Origin: Microbacterium sp. ProA8
Lineage (GTDB): Bacteria; Actinomycetota; Actinomycetes; Actinomycetales; Microbacteriaceae
Direction: 5' to 3'
Assembly (NCBI RefSeq): GCF_039905635.1
Contig: NZ_CP157000.1
Span: 2,542,001-2,606,000, forward strand
Length of the DNA stretch: 64,000 bases
Within the stretch, counting starts at the first letter, position 1, and every line of letters starts with the position of its first letter. Shown here piece after piece: positions 42,883 to 52,071 of this stretch. The position numbers and the translations under genes are program-made. The notes under the pieces are model-generated. The model did not search any database, had not been told where the DNA came from, and saw only the letters and a list, made by a program, of their open reading frames with translations.

Positions 42883-43794
42883 TCAGGCGTGGGCGTCGTG
42901 CTCGACGTGACCGGCGGGCTCGAGCTGGAAGGTCGAGTGCTCCACGTCGAAGTGCTGCGACAGACAGGTCTGCAGACCGCTCAGGATGCCGGCTGCCCGG
43001 CCGTCCGCGAGCGCGGCGTCGTCGACCACGACGTGGGCCGTGAACACGGGTGCGCCGCGGGTCAGCTGCCACACATGCACATCGTGCACGTCGACGACGC
43101 CCGGGGTGGTGAGGATGTGGTCGCGGATCTCCCGCACGTGCGTGCCCTTCGGCGCCGACTCGGCGAGCACCGACAGGACCTCCCCGAGCAGCCGGATGGC
43201 GCGGGGCACGATCATCGCCGCGATGAAGAGCGACGCGATCGCGTCGGCCTGGTCCCATCCCGTGGTGAGGACGACGATCGCCGCGACGATGACGGCACCC
43301 GAGCCGATCAGGTCGCCGAGAACCTCGAGGTACGCGCCTCGCACGTTGATGCTGTGCCGCTGCGCCGCGCCGAGCAGCCACATCGCGACGGCGTTCGCCA
43401 CGAGACCGATGAGGGCGACCACCAGCATGAGTCCGCCGGCGACCTCGGCGTCGTCCGGGTTCAGCAGGCGCGAGACGCCTTCATACGCCACCCACGCGGA
43501 CAGCAGGATGAGGATGATGCCGTTGACCAGGGCGCCGAAGACCTCGGCCCGCTGATAGCCGAAGGTGCGGCGGTCGTTGGCCGGCCGTGCGGCGACCGTG
43601 CTTGCGACGAGGGCGATCACGAGGGCCGCGGCATCCGTGAACATGTGCGCCGCGTCCGCGAAGAGCGCGAGGGATCCCGACAGCGCTGCCCCGACGATCT
43701 GCACCACCATGACGGTGGCGGTGATCGCCAGCGAGATCCCGAGGAGGCGGCGGCTGCCGGCCCCGCGGATCCCGGTCGGCGCGTGATCGTGCAT
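42883..43794 (-). CDS. Cation diffusion facilitator family metal exporter (CzcD-like)
   Basis: A 303-residue CDF protein. Six helices carry the metal-site motifs FADAAHMFTD and AYLEVLGDLIG; the short His-containing N-terminus is MHDHAPTG. The cytoplasmic C-terminal domain (HVREIRDHILTTPGVVDVHDVHVWQL) ends DVEHSTFQLEP...EHDAHA. It should export Zn(II) or a similar ion. The mRNA appears leaderless: TAGCCT is 6 nt before ATG. Confidence 0.92.
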   Translation of the reverse strand: MHDHAPTGIRGAGSRRLLGISLAITATVMVVQIVGAALSGSLALFADAAHMFTDAAALVIALVASTVAARPANDRRTFGYQRAEVFGALVNGIILILLSAWVAYEGVSRLLNPDDAEVAGGLMLVVALIGLVANAVAMWLLGAAQRHSINVRGAYLEVLGDLIGSGAVIVAAIVVLTTGWDQADAIASLFIAAMIVPRAIRLLGEVLSVLAESAPKGTHVREIRDHILTTPGVVDVHDVHVWQLTRGAPVFTAHVVVDDAALADGRAAGILSGLQTCLSQHFDVEHSTFQLEPAGHVEHDAHA

Positions 43795-43800
43795 GCGCCC

Positions 43801-43806
43801 AGGCTA
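43801..43806 (-). promoter_or_regulatory. -10 box of the leaderless cation efflux gene
   Basis: TAGCCT on the minus strand ends 6 nt before ATG 43794. Confidence 0.5.
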
Positions 43807-43888
43807 AGCCCGTGACCGCCCCCGAACGCGCCGTTCCGGCTAGTCGGGAATGATCGTGATTCTCAGTCGCAGTGCCACCGGTGGCGGG

Positions 43889-44578
43889 TCACAGCTCCGC
43901 GAGCAGCGGCCCGAGCGCCTCGAAGGCGCGGGCGCGATGGGATGCCGCATTCTTCTCGAGAGCGGTCCACTCGCCGACCGTCCGCTCGGCGTCGGGCGCC
44001 TGCCCGTCGGGGATGAAGATCGGGTCGTAGCCGAAGCCGCCCTCGCCCGCGGCCGCCTCCGCCAGGCGACCCGGCCACACGCCCTCCACCACGCTCTCGC
44101 GCGAGGCGTCACCCGGCACCACGAACGCGATCGTCGAGACGAACTGGGCGGTGCGGTGCGGATCGCGGATGTCGGACAGCTGGTCGAGCAGCAGCTCCAG
44201 GTTGGCCGCGGCATCCTTCGCGTGTCCTGCCCAGTAAGCCGAGAACACCCCGGGTGCGCCGCCGAGCACGTCGACGCAGATGCCGGAGTCGTCGGCGAGA
44301 GCCGGCAGACCGGTGTGCTCCGCCGCGGCGCGCGCCTTGATCAGCGCGTTCTCGGCGAACGTGACGCCGTCTTCAACCGGCTCGGGGCCGCTGTAGGCCA
44401 CGACGAACAGATCCGGGCGCGTGGCCGCGACGATCGCCTGGAACTCCTCGACCTTGTGACGGTTGTGCGTCGCGAGCACGATCTGGCGTACGACGCCGTC
44501 CGCGTCCGCGTCCGCGGCGGCCGTCTGGGCCTCCGCCGCGGCGATGGCCTCGGCCATGTCGTCCGGGTGGGCGGTCAT
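43889..44578 (-). CDS. rdgB: XTP/dITP diphosphatase (RdgB/HAM1)
   Basis: A 229-residue pyrophosphatase that removes non-canonical purine nucleotides. [65 protein letters not shown] and the final SHRARAF are diagnostic. About 33 residues precede the usual start; ATG 44578 is chosen because it overlaps the rph stop (ATGA). The rph-rdgB pair is common in Actinobacteria. Confidence 0.93.
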   Translation of the reverse strand: MTAHPDDMAEAIAAAEAQTAAADADADGVVRQIVLATHNRHKVEEFQAIVAATRPDLFVVAYSGPEPVEDGVTFAENALIKARAAAEHTGLPALADDSGICVDVLGGAPGVFSAYWAGHAKDAAANLELLLDQLSDIRDPHRTAQFVSTIAFVVPGDASRESVVEGVWPGRLAEAAAGEGGFGYDPIFIPDGQAPDAERTVGEWTALEKNAASHRARAFEALGPLLAEL

Positions 44579-45330
44579 GCCGCGCCCTCGGCCGCTCCCT
44601 CGCCGAGCGCGGCGAGCTGGCGCGTGCGCAGGTCGGCGCAGCCGTTGACGCCGAGTTCGAGGAGGGCGTCGAGTTCGCGCTTGTCGAAGGGCGCGCCCTC
44701 GGCGGTGCCCTGCACCTCGACGAAGAGACCGCGACCGGTGACGACGATGTTCATGTCTGTCTCGGCGCGGACGTCCTCGACGTAGGCCAGGTCGAGCATC
44801 GGCTCGCCGTCGATGATGCCGACCGACACGGCCGACACCGAGTCGAACAGCACCTGCGCCTTCTGCCCGATGAACTTCTTGCGCCGACCCCACTCGATCG
44901 CGTCCGCCAGGGCGACGTAGGCGCCGGTGATGGCCGCCGTGCGCGTGCCGCCGTCGGCCTGCAGCACGTCGCAGTCGATCACGATCGTGTTCTCGCCGAG
45001 TGCCTTGGTGTCGACGACGGCGCGAAGCGCCCGGCCGATCAGGCGCGAGATCTCGTGCGTCCGGCCACCGATCTTGCCCTTGACGCTCTCGCGGTCGTTG
45101 CGCTCGTTCGTGGCGCGCGGCAGCATCGCGTACTCGGCGGTGATCCAGCCCTTGCCCTTGCCCGAGAGCCAGCGCGGCACGCCGTTGGTGAACGACGCCG
45201 TGCACAGCACCTTCGTGTTGCCGAACGAGATCAAAGCCGACCCTTCGGCCTGGCTCGACCAGCCGCGCTCGATGGTGATGGGACGCAGCTGGTCGACGGT
45301 GCGGCCGTCGGCGCGGGTGATGTCGGTCAT
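44575..45330 (-). CDS. rph: Ribonuclease PH
   Basis: A 251-residue phosphorolytic exoribonuclease: [69 protein letters not shown] and [18 protein letters not shown]. It trims tRNA 3' ends. GAGGAGAG precedes ATG 45330. It lies downstream of murI with a 102-nt gap that contains an inverted repeat. Confidence 0.97.
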   Translation of the reverse strand: MTDITRADGRTVDQLRPITIERGWSSQAEGSALISFGNTKVLCTASFTNGVPRWLSGKGKGWITAEYAMLPRATNERNDRESVKGKIGGRTHEISRLIGRALRAVVDTKALGENTIVIDCDVLQADGGTRTAAITGAYVALADAIEWGRRKKFIGQKAQVLFDSVSAVSVGIIDGEPMLDLAYVEDVRAETDMNIVVTGRGLFVEVQGTAEGAPFDKRELDALLELGVNGCADLRTRQLAALGEGAAEGAA

Positions 45331-45351
45331 TTCTCTCCTCTGACGATGCGC

Positions 45352-45404
45352 ATGTCCCGAATTCGATCGCTTCCCGATGCCGGGGGCGGTGATTTTCGGG
45401 ACAT
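45352..45404. repeat. 10-bp inverted repeat between murI and rph
   Basis: ATGTCCCGAA (45352-45361) and TTCGGGACAT (45395-45404) are perfect inverted copies 33 nt apart. A third partial copy (TGTGGGACACGG) follows at about 45416. It may be an operator pair or a large hairpin that attenuates rph. No obvious protein partner. Confidence 0.5.
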
Positions 45405-45432
45405 GGTGCGGGGATTGTGGGACACGGATGCC

Positions 45433-46260
45433 TCAGCCGAGCCGCGTCGGCAGGTCGATGGCGCCGGTCTGCACCAGTCGGACCGCGCTGACCTCGCGGC
45501 CCATGAGCCGGTGGGCGAGGCGCAGGAACTCGTCGGCGGACGCGCCGGTGGCTTCGTAGACGTGCTGGGGCTCGGCATCCGGACCCGCGAGCAGGTCGCG
45601 GGAGACCAGCTGACGGTAGACGTCCTTCGCGGTCTCGGTGTCGCTCGAGACGAGGCTCACGTCGGGGCCCATGACGTAGCTGATCGCGCCCTCGAGGAAC
45701 GGGTAGTGCGTGCAGCCGAGCACGAGGGTGTCGACGCCGGCGTGACGAAGGGGCGCCAGGTACTCCTCGGCGACCGCGAGCACCTCGGGCGAGCCGGTCA
45801 CGCCGGCCTCCACGAACTCCACGAACCGCGGGCAGGCCTGCGCGAAGACCGTGAGCCGTTCGTTCACCCCGAGCATGTCCTGGTAGGCGCCCGAGCTGAT
45901 GGTGCCGGCGGTGCCGATGACCCCGACACGGCCGTTGCGAGTCGTCGACATCGCAGTCCGAACGGCGGGGTTGATCACCTCGACGACCGGGACGTCATAG
46001 CGCTCGCGCGCGTCGCGCAGCATGGCGGCCGACGCGGTGTTGCACGCGATCACGAGCATCTTGACGCCCTGGGCCACCAGCTCGTCCAGCACCTCGAGCG
46101 CGTAGCGGCGCACATCCGCGATGGGCTTCGGCCCGTAGGGCGAACGCGCCGTGTCGCCGATGTAGAGGATCGACTCCTGCGGCAGTTGGGCCGAGACGGC
46201 CCGCGCGACGGTGAGTCCGCCGACTCCGGAGTCGAAGATTCCGATCGGCGCGTCGTTCAC
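45433..46260 (-). CDS. murI: Glutamate racemase
   Basis: A 275-residue enzyme making D-glutamate for peptidoglycan. [30 protein letters not shown], the first catalytic Cys in [11 protein letters not shown] and the second in [15 protein letters not shown] are all present. Translation starts at GTG 46260; a TAGGCT box lies 8 nt upstream. It is divergent from pncB. Confidence 0.96.
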   Translation of the reverse strand: MNDAPIGIFDSGVGGLTVARAVSAQLPQESILYIGDTARSPYGPKPIADVRRYALEVLDELVAQGVKMLVIACNTASAAMLRDARERYDVPVVEVINPAVRTAMSTTRNGRVGVIGTAGTISSGAYQDMLGVNERLTVFAQACPRFVEFVEAGVTGSPEVLAVAEEYLAPLRHAGVDTLVLGCTHYPFLEGAISYVMGPDVSLVSSDTETAKDVYRQLVSRDLLAGPDAEPQHVYEATGASADEFLRLAHRLMGREVSAVRLVQTGAIDLPTRLG

Positions 46261-46288
46261 GATGCCCCAGCCTACGCCAGCCGCTCAC

Positions 46289-46294
46289 TAGGCT
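46289..46294 (+). promoter_or_regulatory. -10 box of leaderless pncB
   Basis: TAGGCT ends 7 nt before ATG 46302. A second TAGGCT on the minus strand (46274-46269) faces murI. Confidence 0.5.
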
Positions 46295-46301
46295 GGCCCG
46301 C

Positions 46302-47651
46302 ATGACCCACGGGCACGCTTCGCGAGAGGGCGCCTCCACCGCCCTGCTGACCGACCGCTACGAGCTCACCATGGTCGACGCGGCCCTGCGCGACGGCACG
46401 GCCGGCCGCCGCTGCGTGTTCGAGCTCTTCGGCCGGCGACTGTCGGCAGGCAGGCGCTTCGGCGTGGTCGCCGGCACCGGCCGGCTGCTGTCGCTGATCC
46501 GCGACTTCCGCTTCGCCGACGCAGAGCTGCGGTTCCTCCGTGACGAGAAGGTGGTGGATGCCGCCACCCTCGACTTCCTCGAGGGCTACCGCTTCACCGG
46601 CTCGATCACCGGCTACCGCGAGGGCGAGCTGTACTTCCCCGGCTCCCCCATCCTGACGATCGAGGGCACGTTCGCCGAGGCCGTCGTGCTCGAGACGCTC
46701 GCGCTGAGCGTGCTCAACCACGACTCCGCCATCGCGACCGCGGCCGCGCGCATGAGCGTGGCCGCCGGCGACCGGCCCCTTGCCGAGATGGGCTCCCGCC
46801 GCGCCGCGGAGGGGTCGGCGGTGGCCGCCGCACGCGCCGCCTACATCGCCGGTTTCGCCGCCACCTCGAACCTCGAAGCCGGCCGGTGCTGGGGGATCCC
46901 CACGATGGGCACCGCGGCGCACTCGTGGACGCTGCTGCACGACACCGAAGAGGGCGCCTTCCGCGCCCAGATCGAGGCGCTGGGCGTGGGTACCACGCTG
47001 CTCGTCGACACATACGACATCCGCCGGGGCGTCGAGACGGCCGTGCGCATCGCCGGCACGGGGCTCGGGGGCGTGCGCATCGATTCCGGCGACCTGCCCA
47101 CGGTCGCGGCCGAGGTGCGCGCGCAGCTCGACGAGCTCGGAGCGACCGGCACCCGCATCACTGTGACGAGCGACCTCGACGAGTACGCGATCGCGGCCCT
47201 CGCGGCATCCCCGGTCGACTCGTACGGCGTGGGCACCTCCGTGGTGACGGGATCGGGCACCCCGACCGCCGGCATGGTCTACAAGCTGGTCGCCCGGCAG
47301 GGCGACGACGGCGGGTGGGTCGGCGTGGCGAAGGCGTCGACCGACAAGGGATCGAAGGGCGGGCGCAAGGCGGCGTTCCGCACCCTGGACGACGGCACGG
47401 CCACGAGCGAGCTCATCGTCGTGTCCGACGGCTTCGAAGCCCTCGACACCGGGGCGGCGCACCCGGGAGCGCGCCCGCTGCAGGTGCCGCTCGTGACCGA
47501 CGGCGCACCGGATACCGTGTTCGAGGGCAACGCGGGCGTGGAAGCCGCCCGGGCGCACCACGCGCGCGTGCGCGAGGAGCTTCCCGTGCGCGCGCTGGCC
47601 CTCAGCCGCTCCGACCCGGCGATCCCGACGGTCTACGCCGACGCGGAGTGA
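46302..47651 (+). CDS. pncB: Nicotinate phosphoribosyltransferase
   Basis: A 449-residue enzyme of NAD salvage that joins nicotinate to PRPP. Landmarks: LLTDRYELTMVDAAL, the VLNHDSAIATAAARM segment, EMGSRRAAEG, GTAAHSW, and VRIDSGDLPTVAAEVR, with SYGVGTSVVTGSG near the phosphate site. The length is normal for the family. The transcript seems leaderless. The gene stands alone. Confidence 0.94.
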   Translation: MTHGHASREGASTALLTDRYELTMVDAALRDGTAGRRCVFELFGRRLSAGRRFGVVAGTGRLLSLIRDFRFADAELRFLRDEKVVDAATLDFLEGYRFTGSITGYREGELYFPGSPILTIEGTFAEAVVLETLALSVLNHDSAIATAAARMSVAAGDRPLAEMGSRRAAEGSAVAAARAAYIAGFAATSNLEAGRCWGIPTMGTAAHSWTLLHDTEEGAFRAQIEALGVGTTLLVDTYDIRRGVETAVRIAGTGLGGVRIDSGDLPTVAAEVRAQLDELGATGTRITVTSDLDEYAIAALAASPVDSYGVGTSVVTGSGTPTAGMVYKLVARQGDDGGWVGVAKASTDKGSKGGRKAAFRTLDDGTATSELIVVSDGFEALDTGAAHPGARPLQVPLVTDGAPDTVFEGNAGVEAARAHHARVREELPVRALALSRSDPAIPTVYADAE

Positions 47652-47724
47652 CGCTCATGCGAGGTCCGGGCTCACACCTGCGCGCTCAGCGCGGGCTCGC
47701 ACCCGCACGCTCCGACGGCCGGAG

Positions 47725-47991
47725 TCAGGCGCCGAGGGACTCGTAGATCTCTTTGCAGGTCGGGCAGACCGGGAACTTCTCGGGATCGCGGCCGGGCGTC
47801 CACTTCTTGCCACACAGCGCACGCACCGGCTTGCCGGTGATCGCGGACTCGAGGATCTTGTCCTTCTTCACATAATGCGAGAAGCGCTCGTGGTCACCCG
47901 GCTCGATGTTCTCTTCTTTGAGGAGCTCTTCGAGCTCGCGATCGAGGGTCGCGATACCGCCCTGATCAGGGCTGTCCAGCGGGGTGCTCAT
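47725..47991 (-). CDS. DUF3039 family protein
   Basis: An 88-residue protein nearly typical of actinobacterial DUF3039: DRELEELLKEENIEPGDHERFSHYVKKDKI, then RALCGKKWTPGRDPEKFPVCPTCKEIYE. His and three Cys (C...CxxC) may bind zinc. A TACACT -10 box lies 8 nt before ATG 47991. Function is unknown. Confidence 0.9.
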   Translation of the reverse strand: MSTPLDSPDQGGIATLDRELEELLKEENIEPGDHERFSHYVKKDKILESAITGKPVRALCGKKWTPGRDPEKFPVCPTCKEIYESLGA

Positions 47992-48041
47992 GGTCTGTCA
48001 GTGTAGCCGGGGCCGACCGGTGTCGGGCCCGTCCGGACGAC

Positions 48042-49607
48042 TCAGGTCGACTCCGCGAACTCCATCAGCCGCCCGCCCCGACGCTCGAACGCGATCGCCC
48101 CGACGGTGATGCCGACGAGCAGCACACCGAGTCCGATGGCGAGGCCGCCCCACAGCGCCATCTCCGCGGCAGCCGTGTCGCCCTGCAGCGCGAGCCACCC
48201 GCACCACAGCACCGGCGCCGACAGGACGAGCGCGCCGAGCATGACGGCGCCCTGCGCGACCGCGCCCGCGGCGCTCGTGCGCTGGGGCTGCTGGAACGGG
48301 CTCTCACCCGGCCGCGACACCGCGTACGGCGCGACCACCGATGAGATGCTCGACAGCCCCAGACCCGACAGGAACAGGGCGGCGCACACCCCGGTGAGCG
48401 CCGGAAGCACCGCCCACCGCCCGTGCAGCGTCGTCGCGACCGGAATGGCCACCGCCAGCAGCGGCACACCGACGAGGAGCACCGGCACCAGGCGCCCGAC
48501 CCGGTCGGAGACGCCGCGCACGCCGCTCGCGATGTGCATCCAGACCGCCGTGGAGTCGTACGCGAGGTCGTCGTGCGGCAGCCACCCGAGGAAGAGCGCG
48601 GCGAACGGCACCGGCACGAGCGCGACGAGCTCGGGCGGCACGCCCGCGATGAGCAGCGGCACCACCGTGATCACCGCCGCGAACGGGATCACCAGTCCGT
48701 TGACGACGTAGCGGCGATCCCCGAACCAGTAGATGAGGCTGCGGGCGGCCACGGCACCCCCCGGCGTTCCCGGCGCCACGCCGAACCACCCCAGCCCGCC
48801 GCGGGCACGGCCCGACGTGGGCCGCTCGGTCGTCGTGAGCAGCCGTCTGACAGCCCAGGCCCAGAGCAGCGCGAGCACCACGATGGTCGCCACGGCGACG
48901 AGTGCAGGGAGCCAGGCGTCGCCGCCGACGGCCACCACTCCCGGAAGCGCCCAGGCCGCGCCGAGCGGCGTCAGTGCCAGCAGATCCACGGCCTCGAGCA
49001 GCTGCGGCGGCACGGCGCCCTGCCATTCGAGGGATGCCAGGAACACACCCACCGGCACCACCACCACCAGCACCACGAGCACGAACACGCCCGACAGCTC
49101 GCGAGATCGCCGATCGCGCAGGAACAGCGACGCCAGGGCCATGCACAGGCGGGCGAGCAGCGTACAGGTGAGGACTCCCAGGACCACGCTGAGGATGCCG
49201 ATGGGCACCGGCACGCCGTGGTCGGCCCAGACGATCGCGGCGCACACTGCGACGGCGACCAGCACCATGATCGGCACGCTGAGGAGCCCGGCGACGGCGA
49301 GCACCGCTGCGAGGCCACCCCGAGGCAGGCCGAACAGCGCGAACCGCCGCGGATCCAGCGGATCGTCGACCGCTCCGAACAGGGGTGCGAGCGCGAAGCC
49401 GAGCGTGACCGCGGAGCCGCCGAGCACGGTGACCGCCAGCACCTCCTCGGTGGCGGCATCCCGCAGCGTCAGCAGGGCCCAGCACGCCGCGACCGTCGCG
49501 GCGAGGAGGAGGACCAGCGCGCCGACCACACGGACGACGTGCCCTGCGTCCCCGCGGAGCGCGCCGAAGAGCAGCGCGACCCTCAGTCGGAGAACGTGTG
49601 CAGCCAC
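48042..49607 (-). CDS. ABC exporter permease, multi-helix
   Basis: A 521-residue integral membrane protein with about twelve helices, starting at GTG 49607 after GGAGGGCCTCGA. There are no motifs beyond hydrophobic segments; its overlap (25 nt) with the upstream ABC ATPase identifies it as that ATPase's permease. The substrate is unknown. Confidence 0.82.
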   Translation of the reverse strand: MAAHVLRLRVALLFGALRGDAGHVVRVVGALVLLLAATVAACWALLTLRDAATEEVLAVTVLGGSAVTLGFALAPLFGAVDDPLDPRRFALFGLPRGGLAAVLAVAGLLSVPIMVLVAVAVCAAIVWADHGVPVPIGILSVVLGVLTCTLLARLCMALASLFLRDRRSRELSGVFVLVVLVVVVPVGVFLASLEWQGAVPPQLLEAVDLLALTPLGAAWALPGVVAVGGDAWLPALVAVATIVVLALLWAWAVRRLLTTTERPTSGRARGGLGWFGVAPGTPGGAVAARSLIYWFGDRRYVVNGLVIPFAAVITVVPLLIAGVPPELVALVPVPFAALFLGWLPHDDLAYDSTAVWMHIASGVRGVSDRVGRLVPVLLVGVPLLAVAIPVATTLHGRWAVLPALTGVCAALFLSGLGLSSISSVVAPYAVSRPGESPFQQPQRTSAAGAVAQGAVMLGALVLSAPVLWCGWLALQGDTAAAEMALWGGLAIGLGVLLVGITVGAIAFERRGGRLMEFAEST

Positions 49608-51118
49608 TCGAGGCCCTCCACGTCGCTGAGGCCGCCGGCCAGTTCGACGAAGCGCTGCTCGAGCGTGAGCTCACCCCGCACCTCGGCGACGGTGCCCTCC
49701 GCGAGCACCTGCCCGGCGACGATGACCGCCACGCGGGTGCAGACCCGTTCGACGAGCTCCATGCCGTGACTCGACAGGATCACCGTGCCGCCGTGAGCCA
49801 CGTACGCCGAGAGGATGTCGAGGATGATCGAGCTCGAGACCGGGTCGACGGCCTCGAACGGCTCGTCCAGCACGAGCAGGCGCGGCGAGTGGATGAGCGC
49901 CCCGGCGAGCATGACCTTCTTCAGCATGCCGGCCGAGTAGTCCGACACGCTCCGGCCGAGGGCGTCTTCGAGATCGAAGGCCCGCGCCAGGTCCGCCGTG
50001 CGGCTCTCGACGACGGCGGGAGGCAGCTTCCGCAGCACTCCGTAGTAGTAGAGCAGCTGGCGCCCCGTCAGGCGGTCGAACGTGCGCAGCCGATCGGGCA
50101 GCACGCCCATCAGGCGCTTGGCCGCGAGCGGCTTGGCCGCGGCATCCACCCCACCGATGTGGATGGTGCCACGATCGGGTTCGAGAAGGCCCGCGATCAT
50201 CGAGAGGGTCGTCGTCTTGCCGGCGCCGTTCGGGCCGACCAGCCCGTAGAACGTCCCTGCGGGAACGGTGAGGTCGATGCCGTCGACCGCGTGGGTGCTG
50301 CCGAACCGCTTGGTGACGCCGCGGAGCACGAGCGCATCGCCGCCGGTGGCGGGCACCGCCGGGGTTCCGGGAATGACGGATGCCGCAGCCGCCGTGCCGG
50401 CGGCCGGGGTGCTCTCGACCAGAGGCGGGACCGACGGCGGCTGAGGCGCGCCGACGGGCGGAACGCCGCGTCGGGGCTCGGAATCGAGGTCCGCCGGCGC
50501 AGGCGGGGGCGCGATCGGGGCCGCTGCCTCGGGCGCAGGCTCGGAAACGGGCTCGGGCGCAGGCTCAACCGGCGCCGCGGGCTCGGCCACCGGCGCGGAC
50601 TCGACCACGGGCTCAGCATCGACCACCGCGGCGGAATCGGCAAGAGGCGTGATGTGCGAGACGTCCTGCCGCGTGGATCCGGGTCCGGGGTGGACCGCGG
50701 GGTCGGCCGTGGTGGCGTCGGATGCGGGTCCGGCGTCCGATCTGACCCGGGGTGCTGGCCCGGGTTCGGAATCGTTCTCGCGGGGGCGTACGGGAGCGGC
50801 GTCGGCGGGCGGTGAGTCCGTGACCGGCGGAAGAGGCGGACGCGGCGGGACGACGATCCGCGCGGCGGCACTCGCGGCGAGTTCGAGATCGCTCGGAAGC
50901 GGCGGCGGCGGACCCGGATCGGGCTGCGGCTCGGCTTTTCGCGCGGGAGTGCGGGGCGTGCGCGGCGTGCCCTTGTCCGAGCGCGGCTTGCGGGGCGGGC
51001 GGCGGGGCTTGTCCGTGGCCGGCAGTACCGTGTCCGCGAGGCGCACGGCGTGCGCATCGGAGTGACGGTCCGGCTCATCCGGATCGATGTCATTCGGCAC
51101 CGGGAGGGAGGCTGTCAC
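49583..51118 (-). CDS. ABC transporter ATPase with ~265-residue disordered N-terminal extension
   Basis: A 511-residue protein. The C-terminal ~240 residues are an ABC ATPase: Walker A GPNGAGKTTTL, signature YSAGMLKK (in place of LSGGQ), Walker B LLVLDEPFEAVD and the H-loop SSHGME. The N-terminal ~265 are Pro/Ala/Glu/Asp-rich with basic clusters (KPRRPPRKPRSDKG). GTG 51118 is chosen because a TACGTT -10 box lies 6 nt upstream. The permease follows. Confidence 0.88.
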   Translation of the reverse strand: MTASLPVPNDIDPDEPDRHSDAHAVRLADTVLPATDKPRRPPRKPRSDKGTPRTPRTPARKAEPQPDPGPPPPLPSDLELAASAAARIVVPPRPPLPPVTDSPPADAAPVRPRENDSEPGPAPRVRSDAGPASDATTADPAVHPGPGSTRQDVSHITPLADSAAVVDAEPVVESAPVAEPAAPVEPAPEPVSEPAPEAAAPIAPPPAPADLDSEPRRGVPPVGAPQPPSVPPLVESTPAAGTAAAASVIPGTPAVPATGGDALVLRGVTKRFGSTHAVDGIDLTVPAGTFYGLVGPNGAGKTTTLSMIAGLLEPDRGTIHIGGVDAAAKPLAAKRLMGVLPDRLRTFDRLTGRQLLYYYGVLRKLPPAVVESRTADLARAFDLEDALGRSVSDYSAGMLKKVMLAGALIHSPRLLVLDEPFEAVDPVSSSIILDILSAYVAHGGTVILSSHGMELVERVCTRVAVIVAGQVLAEGTVAEVRGELTLEQRFVELAGGLSDVEGLEWLHTFSD

Positions 51119-51124
51119 CCAACC

Positions 51125-51130
51125 AACGTA
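51125..51130 (-). promoter_or_regulatory. -10 box of the leaderless ABC ATPase gene
   Basis: TACGTT on the minus strand ends 6 nt before GTG 51118. It supports translation of the full N-terminal extension. Confidence 0.5.
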
Positions 51131-51314
51131 TCAAGCGGGCCTGATCCCGGGGCAGTTCATGTCGCCGCGTCGCGGCAATCGCGTTATGTCACAAATCGGC
51201 AACGGGAGCCCAACATTATGCGCCTTCCCAGGGGCCATGGATAGCATGGTCCCGGCACGAAGGGGTGTCGCGCCGGTGAACCGGCAGTGAATCACGCACT
51301 TCAGGAGAAGACTT

Positions 51315-52007
51315 TTGACCCTTCAGACCGTCATCCTCGCAGCCGGTATGGGCTCGCGCCTCGGCCGCAGCCTTCCCAAGCCGCTCACCGAGCTGAGCGA
51401 CGGCCGCAGCATCATGCAGCAGCAGCACGACAACATCCGTGCCACCTTCGGCAGCGACGCCAAGATCACCACCGTGGTGGGCTACCGGGCGGAGACGGTC
51501 GTCGAAGCCTTCCCGGACGTGGACTACGTGTACAACGACCGCTACGACCAGACCAACACCTCCAAGAGCCTGCTGCGCGCTCTCGCGAAGACCGGCAAGG
51601 GCGGCGTGCTCTGGATGAACGGCGACGTGGTCTTCGATCCGCGCGTCCTCGGCCGCGCCATCGAGCTCATCGAGCGCGACCAGTCGTTCGTCACCGTCAA
51701 CACCTCGAAGGTCAGCGACGAAGAGGTCAAGTACACCGTCACGGCTGAGGGCTTCATCAAGGAGCTGTCGAAGACGGTCAAGGGCGGCATCGGCGAGGCC
51801 GTGGGCATCAACTACATCTCGAGCCGCGACAAGAAGGCGTTCATGCGCCACCTCACGCGCGTCGACGACCAGGACTACTTCGAGCGCGGCCTCGAGCTCG
51901 CGATCGCCGAAGACGGCGTGCTGCTCCAGCCGCTCGACATCTCGGACCTGTACGCCGTCGAGGTCGACTTCGCCGAAGACCTCGAGCGCGCGAACCTGTA
52001 CGTCTGA
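51315..52007 (+). CDS. Nucleotidyltransferase (LicC/phosphocholine cytidylyltransferase-like)
   Basis: A 230-residue NTP-transferase starting at TTG 51315 after AGGAGA. The NTP-binding motif is ILAAGMGSRLGRSLPKPL; metal-binding Asp residues are in WMNGDVVFD and VEVDFAEDL. The size and DVDYVYNDRYDQTNTSKSL match LicC-type cytidylyltransferases that activate small alcohols such as phosphocholine or polyol phosphates. Neighbouring CDP-glycerol enzymes make a teichoic-acid-like role plausible. A TAGCAT -10 box is at 51242. Confidence 0.82.
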   Translation: MTLQTVILAAGMGSRLGRSLPKPLTELSDGRSIMQQQHDNIRATFGSDAKITTVVGYRAETVVEAFPDVDYVYNDRYDQTNTSKSLLRALAKTGKGGVLWMNGDVVFDPRVLGRAIELIERDQSFVTVNTSKVSDEEVKYTVTAEGFIKELSKTVKGGIGEAVGINYISSRDKKAFMRHLTRVDDQDYFERGLELAIAEDGVLLQPLDISDLYAVEVDFAEDLERANLYV

Positions 52008-52058
52008 CCCCTGCACGCAGGCGTGTCAACCCTGAGCCGACGTCAGGATCCGGACGCA

Positions 52059-52064
52059 TAGACT
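52059..52064 (+). promoter_or_regulatory. -10 box of a leaderless gene
   Basis: TAGACT ends 7 nt before ATG 52072. Confidence 0.5.
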
Positions 52065-52071
52065 CGGCGCG

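Noticed and set aside
40496..43381. 961-codon open frame on the minus strand
   Set aside because: Antisense to ligD and running into the efflux gene; no recognisable domain.
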